Notes under the pieces: model-generated
The model's input: the letters and a program-made list of their open reading frames with translations, nothing else
The model's database searches: none
Told to the model about the DNA's origin: nothing
Shown here: positions 44,061 through 51,730 of the stretch, in pieces
How the letters are laid out: every line of letters starts with the position of its first letter
Position numbering within the stretch: the first letter of the stretch is position 1
NCBI RefSeq assembly: GCF_039134705.1
Contig: NZ_CP146256.1
Location: 2,232,001 to 2,296,000, forward strand
Reading direction: 5' to 3'
Source of the DNA: Kineothrix sp. IPX-CK
GTDB taxonomy: Bacteria; Bacillota; Clostridia; Lachnospirales; Lachnospiraceae
DNA length: 64,000 nt
Translations under genes and position numbers: made by a program

Positions 44061-45698
44061 TTAACCGCGGTTTTGAGCTGCTACAAGGTTTTCGCCGCAA
44101 TATCTCTCCCGAAGCCTGGGCTTTTCGATCTTGCCGGTAGGATTGCGCGGTATATCTGCGAAGATAACCTTGTGCGGCCTTTTGTAGCGGGGAAGCTTGT
44201 GACAGAACTCATCGATTTCTTCCTTCGTGCATTCTGTGCCCGGCTTTAGGTCGATAATGGCCGCCGTAATTTCTCCGAGACGCTTGTCCGGCAGACCGAT
44301 GACTGCAACGTCGTGAATGGCCTTGTGAGCGCGCAGAAAATCCTCGATTTGTACCGGATAGATATTTTCTCCTCCGCTGATTATGACATCCTTTTTCCTG
44401 TCTACGAGAAAGATGAAACCGTCCGCATCCTCCTGGGCCATATCTCCGGTAAATAGCCATCCGTCATCGGAGAGTACTTCCTTCGTGGCCTTTTTGTCGT
44501 TGTAATAGCAGGTCATGACACCGGGCCCCTTTACTGCAAGCTCACCAACTTCACCGTGAGTGACCGTGCAGCGGTTCTCATCCACGATTTTAATTTCCCA
44601 GCCATAACCGGCTTTGCCGATGGCCCCTACCTTATGAATATTTTCCACACCCAAATGTACGCAGCCGGGGCCGATGGACTCGCTTAAGCCGTAGTTGGTA
44701 TCGTAGGCATGATGGGGAAAATAGTTCTTCCAATGCTTGATAAGGCTGGGCGGAACAGGCTGAGCGCCGATGTGCATAAGCCTCCATCCCGATAAATCGT
44801 AGTCCCCAAGGAAGATTCTTCCGCAGTCCAAGGCCTCCAGAATATCCTGAGCCCACGGAACGAGAAGCCATACGATAGTGCATTTTTCTTTGGATACCGC
44901 ATCCAATATGTATTCAGGCTTCGTTCCTTTAAGCAGGACGGCTTTCCCGCCGGAAAGCAGGGAACCGAACCAGTGCATTTTCGCCCCGGTATGATAAAGC
45001 GGAGGAATACATAAGAAAACGTCATCTTTTGTCTGCCCGTGATGGTTTTGCTCCGTGAGACAGGAGTGCATCAGACTTTCGTGGTTATGTAAAATAGCCT
45101 TTGGAAATCCTGTGGTTCCAGAAGAAAAATAGATGGCGGCGTCATCTTCGTCTGTCAGGGGAATTACAGGAGATTGACTGGAGCAATTGGCGGTCAGCGA
45201 ATTATAGTCCTCGGCGAAGCTGGGGCAATTTTCTCCCACATAGAACAAAAGGCGGTTCTTGCTGACGGAATCGGCATTCTCCTCCACACGGCCGATGAAT
45301 TCAGGACCGAAAATCAAGACGTCCGCTTCGGCGAGATCCACGCAGTACTGGATTTCCTCGGAAGTATAGCGGAAGTTGAGGGGGACTGCCAAGGCACCGG
45401 TCTTTAGAATTCCGAAATAGATGGGAAGCCATTCCAGGCAATTCATAAGAAGAATTGCCACTTTATCACCCTTCCTTACGTTTCTGCCAAGCAGAAGATT
45501 GGCGAAGCGATTGGCCTTTTCGTTGAAGACGTTCCATGTGATCTCCCTGCGGTAGTGAGAAAGGGGATTCGGCTCCATCAACTCATATTCCTTCCATGTG
45601 ACCCGGCGGTTTTCCTTCACCTCGGGATTGATCTCGACAAGACAGATATCTTCTCCGAATTTCTTACAGTTTTTTTCCAATAGATTAATGATAGGCAT
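44061..45698 (-). CDS. AMP-dependent acyl-CoA synthetase/ligase
   Basis: A 545-residue adenylate-forming enzyme. Core motifs: IYFSSGTTGFPKAILHNHE (phosphate loop), YDTNYGLSES, WLFTGDMAQEDADG, DRKKDVIISGGENIYP and NPTGKIEKPRLR with the catalytic Lys. Length and motifs suit medium/long-chain fatty-acid or cyclic/aromatic carboxylate ligases. ATG 45698 follows GGAG and gives a normal N terminus; the open frame to 45785 does not. It heads the ligase-symporter-thioesterase operon. Confidence 0.88.
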   Translation of the reverse strand: MPIINLLEKNCKKFGEDICLVEINPEVKENRRVTWKEYELMEPNPLSHYRREITWNVFNEKANRFANLLLGRNVRKGDKVAILLMNCLEWLPIYFGILKTGALAVPLNFRYTSEEIQYCVDLAEADVLIFGPEFIGRVEENADSVSKNRLLFYVGENCPSFAEDYNSLTANCSSQSPVIPLTDEDDAAIYFSSGTTGFPKAILHNHESLMHSCLTEQNHHGQTKDDVFLCIPPLYHTGAKMHWFGSLLSGGKAVLLKGTKPEYILDAVSKEKCTIVWLLVPWAQDILEALDCGRIFLGDYDLSGWRLMHIGAQPVPPSLIKHWKNYFPHHAYDTNYGLSESIGPGCVHLGVENIHKVGAIGKAGYGWEIKIVDENRCTVTHGEVGELAVKGPGVMTCYYNDKKATKEVLSDDGWLFTGDMAQEDADGFIFLVDRKKDVIISGGENIYPVQIEDFLRAHKAIHDVAVIGLPDKRLGEITAAIIDLKPGTECTKEEIDEFCHKLPRYKRPHKVIFADIPRNPTGKIEKPRLRERYCGENLVAAQNRG

Positions 45699-45874
45699 TT
45701 TAATATTTCTCCGTATGCAATAAATAATAGTTATTAATAATTTTTCGCGCTTTAACGCAATGCGCCAATAAAGTAAATAATACATGAATTAAGGGGAAAA
45801 GTCAACGAAAAAATAGTAAAAATGCTCATTAAAATAAGGAGAAATGCTTATAAGAATATATAAAAATACTAAAA

Positions 45875-46022
45875 AGCGCCCATATAAGAAATAAATATTA
45901 CTGTTCACACAGAGAATATGATTCAGGAGATGATTTCTGCTTCGGGAAGCGAATTGAAATGCGGAAATCATGGGTTGCTGTGAACGGAGTGAACAGTAAT
46001 AAGTAAATTCCTTATGGGCACT
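45875..46022. repeat. 148-bp palindromic, structured element (MITE-like candidate)
   Basis: The ends form an imperfect 34-bp inverted repeat (45875-45908 and 45989-46022). The outer ten bases match 9/10 (AGCGCCCATA versus AGTGCCCATA) and the inner 13 are perfect (TATTACTGTTCAC). The interior folds further: TGATTTC with GAAATCA, and GCTTC with GAAGC. No protein is encoded. It lies in the 344-base gap after the ABC exporter gene and could end that transcript. A mobile miniature element or a repeated structured element are both possible. Confidence 0.6.
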
Positions 46023-46042
46023 CAAAAAAATGTACCGAAAAA

Positions 46043-47815
46043 TCAGCAATAAAACTGAGACATATATAAATTGTAGTAGAAGCCTCTTTTTTTCATTAAC
46101 TCTGAGGGAGAACCCTCCTCGATAATGCGGCCGTTATCGATATAGAAGATACGATCGGCTTTCTGTATGGTAGACAGACGGTGGGCTACCACAAAAGAGG
46201 TACGTCCCTTCAGCAGGCTTTCGATGCCTGCTTGGACGAGAAGTTCCGTCTGCGTATCGATACTGGAAGTGGCTTCGTCCAGTATAAGTATCTTGGGCAT
46301 AGACACCATGGTTCTGGCAAAGGCGAGGAGCTGTTTCTGTCCGCCGGACAAGCCGCCGCCGCGCTCGGAAAGCTCCGAATCATAGCCTTTTTCCATTTTA
46401 GAAATGAAGCTGTCGGCATGAACGGTTTTTGATGCCGTTACGATTTCCTCGTCGGACGCATCCAGCTTACCGTAGAGAATATTGTCCTTTATAGTACCTG
46501 AAAAAAGGAAGTTATCCTGCGTCATAATGCCCATCTGCTTACGAAGGCTTTCGATGGAAACTGTCTTCACATCGTGACCGTCCACATATACATTGCCTTG
46601 CTGCACATCGTAGAAGCGGCTGATCAGATTGACTATGGTCGTCTTACCGGCACCGGTAGGCCCTACGAGAGCGATGGTTTCGCCCGGTTCGACCGTAAAG
46701 CTCACATCATCCAACACCTTTGTAGTTCCGTCATAGGAAAAGGTGACATGCTCGAAGCATACTTTTCCTTCGATGGGGGGGATGTCGATAACCATATCTG
46801 CATCGGTAATTTCCGCGTTGGTGTCCATGATCTCGAAGACGCGCTCTGCGCCGCTTATATTCGTAATGAGCTGCGTATAAAAGTTACTCAGGTTCATAAT
46901 CGGATGCCAGAACATGGAAATATAAGTACCGAAAGCGATGAGGATACCTACGGATACCTTATCAGTACCCAGTATCATAATGCCTGTATAATAGAGCATG
47001 ACGGTACCGATACCCCAGCAGAAGTCGATGACTGAACCGAAGGCGTCGTTTAGACGGATGGCAGAGATAAAGGAATCCCTGTGTTCCTTCACCAGCCCCC
47101 GGAAGGTCTGCTTCGTTTCTTCCTCTGCAGTAAAGCTTTGAATGATACGTATGCCGGAAAAGTCTTCATGCACAAAGGCGTTTAGATTAGAAGACTTCTT
47201 CCTGAATATCTGCCATCTTTTATGGGAATATACCTGAATAAGAAAGAGGCATATTGCCATGAGCGGAGTACTGATCAAGGAAGCTGCCGCCAGTACCGGA
47301 TTTTTAATAAACATAATGATTACTACGGCGCATATCGTAATGAAATCGGGAATCAGCGTCGTAACACAGTTAGAGAGCACGTCTTTTAAGGAGTTGATAT
47401 CTCCGATGATGCGGGCGAGAATCTTTCCCGTAGGACGGCTGTCGAAAAAGTGAAAGTCCAAGGTCTGTATGTGGCTGTATAGATCCTGACGTATGGTAAC
47501 GAGTATATTGTTACATACCTTAGCCATGACGTACATACGGATTTTGATGCCGATGACCATGAGGATATTAAGCGAGAGGGCAAAGCCTATGAGTTTGAAC
47601 AGTCCTGCGACATTGCCCTTGGAAATATAATCATCCACAGCAGATTCCATAATCAGCGGATTCAAAAGGGAAACGAATACGCAGAAGGCCATAATGGCAA
47701 GCACCCCCAGTATTTCTTTCTTGTATGTTAAAAGATAGGAGAGGAGTCTGAGCAGAGTCTTTAGCTTGCTGACTTCTATCGTCTGCTCGTCGTCCTTAAA
47801 TGAGTTAATTGGCAT
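46043..47815 (-). CDS. ABC exporter subunit, fused membrane and ATPase domains (partner 2)
   Basis: A 590-residue half-transporter. The membrane domain (about 25-320, six helices) is followed by the ATPase with Walker A LVGPTGAGKTT, Q-loop MTQDNFLFSGT, signature LSGGQKQLL, Walker B ILILDEATSSID and H-loop VAHRL. ATG 47815 has the strong site GGAGGTGA. It overlaps the end of the other half-transporter by 11 bases; together they make a heterodimeric exporter like BmrCD/YheIH. No dedicated substrate gene is nearby, so multidrug or lipid export is likely. Confidence 0.9.
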   Translation of the reverse strand: MPINSFKDDEQTIEVSKLKTLLRLLSYLLTYKKEILGVLAIMAFCVFVSLLNPLIMESAVDDYISKGNVAGLFKLIGFALSLNILMVIGIKIRMYVMAKVCNNILVTIRQDLYSHIQTLDFHFFDSRPTGKILARIIGDINSLKDVLSNCVTTLIPDFITICAVVIIMFIKNPVLAAASLISTPLMAICLFLIQVYSHKRWQIFRKKSSNLNAFVHEDFSGIRIIQSFTAEEETKQTFRGLVKEHRDSFISAIRLNDAFGSVIDFCWGIGTVMLYYTGIMILGTDKVSVGILIAFGTYISMFWHPIMNLSNFYTQLITNISGAERVFEIMDTNAEITDADMVIDIPPIEGKVCFEHVTFSYDGTTKVLDDVSFTVEPGETIALVGPTGAGKTTIVNLISRFYDVQQGNVYVDGHDVKTVSIESLRKQMGIMTQDNFLFSGTIKDNILYGKLDASDEEIVTASKTVHADSFISKMEKGYDSELSERGGGLSGGQKQLLAFARTMVSMPKILILDEATSSIDTQTELLVQAGIESLLKGRTSFVVAHRLSTIQKADRIFYIDNGRIIEEGSPSELMKKRGFYYNLYMSQFYC

Positions 47816-49568
47816 GTTGTTCACCTCCCTCGTATTGAGCTGCGTAAGTGGCATAGTAAAGCCCGCCCTTTTTAAGCAGCGTTTCGTGTGTCCCGCGTTC
47901 CGCAATAGCACCGTTATCCAGAACGATGATTTCGTCCGCGTTTATTACGGAACTGATACGGTGTGCAATAATTATTTTTGTGGTTTGTTCCAGCTCGCGC
48001 AGGGTCTGCTGTATCATCTGCTCCGTCTCCATATCCAAAGCAGAGGTAGAGTCATCCAGCACGAGAATAGGATTGCGTTTGGCCAGAGCGCGGGCTATGC
48101 TGATCCGCTGCTTCTGACCGCCGGAAAGACCTACGCCACGTTCTCCGATAACCGTTTCATACTGGTTATCCATCCGCTCGATGAAGTTGCTGGCCTGGGC
48201 TTCGAAAGAAGCCAGCTTTACAGCGGCGGTATCCAGGTAATCCCTTTTGCCTAGCTTTACGTTCTCGTTTATCGTATCTGAAAATAGGAATACATCCTGC
48301 ATTACCAGAGAAATGTTTCCTCTTAGCTGTTTTAAACTCATATCTTCTATATTTATGCCGTCGATGCGGATAGAGCCGTCTGTAACGTCATAAAAGCGCT
48401 GCAGAAGATGAATGATAGAACTTTTTCCTGCTCCGGTAGCCCCCATGATGCCAATGGTCTTGCCTGCTTCCACACGGAAGGAGACATCGTTCAGGATGGA
48501 TACTTTGGCGGTGGTGCCGGCATCCGTCTTGCTGAAGGAAACGTGGGAAAATTCTATTCCGCCCTTTACCTGTTCAAGAAGAATCGGCTCTTCCTTCTCG
48601 ACGATGGTCGGAGTTTCCTTATAAATCTTGTTCAGCTTTCTGTTAGAAGCCACAGCGGAAGAAAAGCTGTTAGTCAGCCACCCCAGCATTTCCATAGGCC
48701 ATACGATGTTCATGGAATATTCAACGAAAGCACTGAGGGAGCCTAAGGTAAGCTCCTTTTTCATCACGAGGACACCTCCGAATAACAGAACAAGGAGGGG
48801 AAGCAATTTCGTGATAAAGGAAAGATACGGATAGTAGGTTACAAAAATCCTGGACTGTCTCATATTGAGCTCGTAATACTTTTTGTTATGGGATAAAAAT
48901 TTGCTGATTTCAAACTTTTCCCGCGCAAAAGCTTTAACGGTACGCACGCCGGCCAGGTTTTCTTCCGCCACCGTATTTAAAACAGCATTTTCCTCACTGA
49001 TCGCTTCGTATACGGAGTCCAGCTTTCTTTCCATTATAATAGCAATGCTGCCGGCGATGATCATGAATGCAGTAGGAAGAAGCGCCAGCCTCGCATCCAG
49101 ACTGAACATGCAAAAGAGCACGATGGAAGTATGGATAACGACTTCGATCATCAGCATTCCTACAAAGGTAAGACCGTCACCGATCCTGTCGATATCGTCC
49201 TTGATGCGAGCCATCAGCTCTCCGGTGTTGGTCCGTTCGAAGAAATCCGCACTCAGCGATTGAATGTGATCGAAGAGGTTGCGGCGCATTTTTGCAGTGA
49301 TTTTTATACCGGCGACGTCGAAAGAGTATTCCTTGAGATATTGGAAAATACACCGTCCGATGCCGACGATAAGGATACCGCCTAAGAGATACATAAGCTT
49401 ATCGGTCTGTCCGCCCACGATGACATCATCGATGATGCGCTTGGTGAGCTGCGGAGCTATCAGATCCAGCGAAACGCTGATAATCATGGCCAAGATAGCA
49501 AAAATATAAGTAAATTTATGCTCGAATATGTAGGCCGATAGCTTTTTTGTTGGATAATTCGTTTTCAT
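47805..49568 (-). CDS. ABC exporter subunit, fused membrane and ATPase domains (partner 1)
   Basis: A 587-residue half-transporter starting KTNYPTKKLSAYIFEHKF. Walker A is MGATGAGKSS, Q-loop VMQDVFLFSDT, signature LSGGQKQRI. Walker B reads ILVLDDSTSALD, where the catalytic Glu after the Walker B Asp is replaced by Asp; this is the usual mark of the degenerate site in heterodimeric exporters. ATG 49568 follows GGAGGG. The 182-base leader before it holds two terminators and a small upstream ORF. Confidence 0.9.
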   Translation of the reverse strand: MKTNYPTKKLSAYIFEHKFTYIFAILAMIISVSLDLIAPQLTKRIIDDVIVGGQTDKLMYLLGGILIVGIGRCIFQYLKEYSFDVAGIKITAKMRRNLFDHIQSLSADFFERTNTGELMARIKDDIDRIGDGLTFVGMLMIEVVIHTSIVLFCMFSLDARLALLPTAFMIIAGSIAIIMERKLDSVYEAISEENAVLNTVAEENLAGVRTVKAFAREKFEISKFLSHNKKYYELNMRQSRIFVTYYPYLSFITKLLPLLVLLFGGVLVMKKELTLGSLSAFVEYSMNIVWPMEMLGWLTNSFSSAVASNRKLNKIYKETPTIVEKEEPILLEQVKGGIEFSHVSFSKTDAGTTAKVSILNDVSFRVEAGKTIGIMGATGAGKSSIIHLLQRFYDVTDGSIRIDGINIEDMSLKQLRGNISLVMQDVFLFSDTINENVKLGKRDYLDTAAVKLASFEAQASNFIERMDNQYETVIGERGVGLSGGQKQRISIARALAKRNPILVLDDSTSALDMETEQMIQQTLRELEQTTKIIIAHRISSVINADEIIVLDNGAIAERGTHETLLKKGGLYYATYAAQYEGGEQHAN

Positions 49569-49631
49569 AAGGTCCCTCCCCAGTTTAATCAATCAGGAAA
49601 AGAACGCGATGCGGACTTTTCTGATTTTAAT

Positions 49632-49667
49632 ATAAAAAGCCGCGGCAGAAAGTGCCGCGGCTTTAAA
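49632..49667 (-). terminator. Second terminator in the ABC exporter leader
   Basis: On the minus strand AAAGCCGCGGCA and TGCCGCGGCTTTTT form a 12-bp, very GC-rich stem around CTTTC, followed by a T run. It lies between the upstream ORF and the exporter genes, so it must be bypassed for their expression. Confidence 0.85.
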
Positions 49668-49683
49668 TTTTGACGCAAAGCGA

Positions 49684-49718
49684 ATAAAAAATGCGGTCAA
49701 ATAAATCGGACCGCATCA
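49684..49718 (-). terminator. First terminator in the ABC exporter leader
   Basis: On the minus strand ATGCGGTC and GACCGCAT form an 8-bp stem around CGATTTATTT, followed by TTTTTTATT. It begins about 32 bases after the stop codon of the upstream ORF. Confidence 0.8.
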
Positions 49719-49749
49719 GTAAACAAGATATATAAAGTAATATATCGAA

Positions 49750-49845
49750 TCAATTATTCCTGTCACCGGAGGCAATTCCATTAAAACGGCTATTCAATTG
49801 AAGGCTGTTGTCTTTATCAAAATCAAAAGCATATATATTCGTCAT
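49750..49845 (-). CDS. 31-codon upstream ORF (putative leader peptide) of the ABC exporter operon
   Basis: ATG 49845 has an exceptional ribosome site, AAGGAGGAAG (49851-49860). The 31-residue product starts MTNIYAFDFDKDNSLQ and ends GIASGDRNN; the TGA is at 49750-49752. No signal peptide or membrane segment is seen. It is followed by two intrinsic terminators and then the two exporter genes, the layout of the bmrB leader peptide ahead of bmrCD in Bacillus, where ribosome stalling by antibiotics permits read-through. The peptide sequence itself is not recognised. Confidence 0.7.
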   Translation of the reverse strand: MTNIYAFDFDKDNSLQLNSRFNGIASGDRNN

Positions 49846-49900
49846 AATTTCTTCCTCCTTTCCAAGTTTTATTAATTCGTAAATTTTCAGACGTACTATT

Positions 49901-49929
49901 AACATACTCTTTACGTGTTTGTTTGTCAA
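49901..49929 (-). promoter_or_regulatory. Promoter of the ABC exporter leader
   Basis: On the minus strand consensus TTGACA (49924-49929) and TATGTT (49901-49906) are 17 bases apart. Transcription should start near 49894, giving a 5' leader of about 325 bases before the first exporter gene. Confidence 0.8.
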
Positions 49930-49946
49930 TATATTTTTGGTTTAAA

Positions 49947-50762
49947 TTATATTTTTTTCTTATAATAATATTCCAAAGCCTGAATCATCTGATACAAGCC
50001 CATGGCGATAAGGCACAGAATGATGATAGAGGTAATGACGAGATTCAGTTGAAAAACCTGAGAGCCGTAAATGATCAGATACCCAAGCCCTCTTCTGGCG
50101 GCGAGAAATTCACCTATGATGACGCCTACGAGAGCGAGGCCGATGTTCACCTTCATATTACTCAGAATAGTAGGGACGGAGCCGGGAAGGACTACCTTCA
50201 TAAATGCGTCTTTTTTTCCTCCGCCCAGGGTATAAATCAATTTTATCTTTTCCTCGTCCACTTGCTTAAAGCCGGTATAAAGATTGATGATAGAGCCGAA
50301 GATGGCGACGGAAATGCCGGCTACAATAATGGTATTGATACCAGTCCCCAGCCATACGATAAATAAAGGGGCAAGAGCTGATTTGGGCAGGCTGTTCAAA
50401 ATGACAAGGTAAGGCTCTAAAATCTCCGAGCATTTCTTGGAATACCATAAAATCGTGGCGGAAACCATACCTATCATAAAGACGAGGGCAAAGCTTATAA
50501 TTGTTTCCAGCAGGGTGATACCAGTATTGGAAAAAAACGATAAATCCTTCACCATACCGATGAAGCAGGCCGCCACTTTGCTGGGACTGCTGAAAAAGAA
50601 AGTATCGATATATCCCTTACGTGCGGAAAACTCCCACAGGGCGAGAAAGAAAACGAGGATTAATAAGCGGGCGGCAGTGATGAGGTACTGTTGTCTGCGA
50701 TGGGAACGCTCATATTTTTCCTGATTACTTAAGAGCTGCGGAACTTTGGATGTAGTTTTCAT
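49947..50762 (-). CDS. ABC transporter permease (SsuC/TauC/ThiX type)
   Basis: A 271-residue permease with six helices. The coupling EAA-like motif reads IYTLGGGKKDAFMKVVLPGSVP; the N-terminal ALWEFSARKGYIDTFFFSSPS is typical of nitrate/sulfonate/taurine or thiamine-precursor importers. It overlaps its ATPase gene by 38 bases. No substrate-binding protein gene is present beside the pair, so either it is elsewhere or the complex borrows another. Confidence 0.87.
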   Translation of the reverse strand: MKTTSKVPQLLSNQEKYERSHRRQQYLITAARLLILVFFLALWEFSARKGYIDTFFFSSPSKVAACFIGMVKDLSFFSNTGITLLETIISFALVFMIGMVSATILWYSKKCSEILEPYLVILNSLPKSALAPLFIVWLGTGINTIIVAGISVAIFGSIINLYTGFKQVDEEKIKLIYTLGGGKKDAFMKVVLPGSVPTILSNMKVNIGLALVGVIIGEFLAARRGLGYLIIYGSQVFQLNLVITSIIILCLIAMGLYQMIQALEYYYKKKI

Positions 50763-51549
50763 CAGAAATCTCCTTCCATAATTGATTGAAGTAACTTTGA
50801 TATTCCGGCGCGTTTCTGGATGCCAGAGGCGAGTCCTCTGAAATTGTCAGATGGATGGGAATATCGCATTTGATCGTAGCAGGACGCTTGGACATGACGA
50901 GTATCCGGTCGGAAAGGCTAATCGCTTCGGATAAGTCATGAGTAATTAAGATAGCAGTTTTTCCGGTGGAGCGGATGATGTTGCATATATCTGAAGAGAC
51001 AGAAAGTCTGGTCTGATAGTCGAGGGCGCTGAAGGGTTCATCCAAAAGCAGAATTTCCGGGTCCAGGACGAGGGTACGGATGAGGGCTGCACGCTGTTTC
51101 ATACCGCCGGACAGCTCGCTTGGCTTTTTGTCTTTAAACTTATATAAGTCGTAATCCTTTAGCAGCTTTACTGCCTGGTCTATTTTGTCTTCGGTCAACT
51201 GACGGTTGATCTCCAGACCTAACAAAACGTTCTGGTAAACAGTCCTCCATTCAAACAAATGGTCGTGCTGGAGCATGTAGCCCATTTTAGGGCATAGCCC
51301 AGCCGTCTGATGTCTGGAGGCCTGCATTTCTCCTTGGGTGATATGAAAGAGTATCTCCCCGCTTTCCGGAACGAGCAGACCAAAGATGATTGATAATAAT
51401 GTGGATTTTCCGCATCCGCTTGGGCCTGCGATAGCGACGAACTCGCCTTTCTCCACCTGAAACGATATATGTGACAGGGCGGGGGTTTCACCCTTTAAAT
51501 TATGATAAGAATAAGAAATATCCTTTAATTCCAGTATTGGCTTATCCAT
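50725..51549 (-). CDS. ABC transporter ATP-binding protein (SsuB/TauB type)
   Basis: A 274-residue ATPase: Walker A AGPSGCGKST, Q-loop GYMLQHDHLFEW, signature LSGGMKQRAAL, Walker B EILLLDEPFSALD and the H-loop LITHDLSEAISLSDRI. This matches the sulfonate/nitrate/taurine-type importers. ATG 51549 follows CAGGAGGA. A small stem (AACGGT with ACCGTT, then six T) lies about 50 bases upstream in its leader and may attenuate. Divergent from argH. Confidence 0.88.
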   Translation of the reverse strand: MDKPILELKDISYSYHNLKGETPALSHISFQVEKGEFVAIAGPSGCGKSTLLSIIFGLLVPESGEILFHITQGEMQASRHQTAGLCPKMGYMLQHDHLFEWRTVYQNVLLGLEINRQLTEDKIDQAVKLLKDYDLYKFKDKKPSELSGGMKQRAALIRTLVLDPEILLLDEPFSALDYQTRLSVSSDICNIIRSTGKTAILITHDLSEAISLSDRILVMSKRPATIKCDIPIHLTISEDSPLASRNAPEYQSYFNQLWKEISDENYIQSSAALK

Positions 51550-51590
51550 AGAAATCCTCCTGTTATATATACCCTATTATATGAAGGAGT

Positions 51591-51616
51591 AAAAAACGGT
51601 GTGCAGTATACCGTTG
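51591..51616 (-). terminator. Possible weak attenuator in the importer leader
   Basis: On the minus strand AACGGT and ACCGTT enclose a nine-base loop and are followed by TTTTTT. The stem is only six pairs, so this is tentative. Confidence 0.35.
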
Positions 51617-51665
51617 AAATTTGACAAAGTATGTAATTTTTATGCAGAGGCAGAAACGGAAAAGA

Positions 51666-51694
51666 TTGAAAAACCCGTTGAAATATGTTAGTAT
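51666..51694 (+). promoter_or_regulatory. argH promoter
   Basis: TTGAAA at 51666-51671 and TAGTAT at 51689-51694 with a 17-base spacer, 37 bases before the argH ATG. Confidence 0.7.
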
Positions 51695-51730
51695 CAGAAA
51701 CAAGGTTTAGATATTGTGGAGGAGAATACC

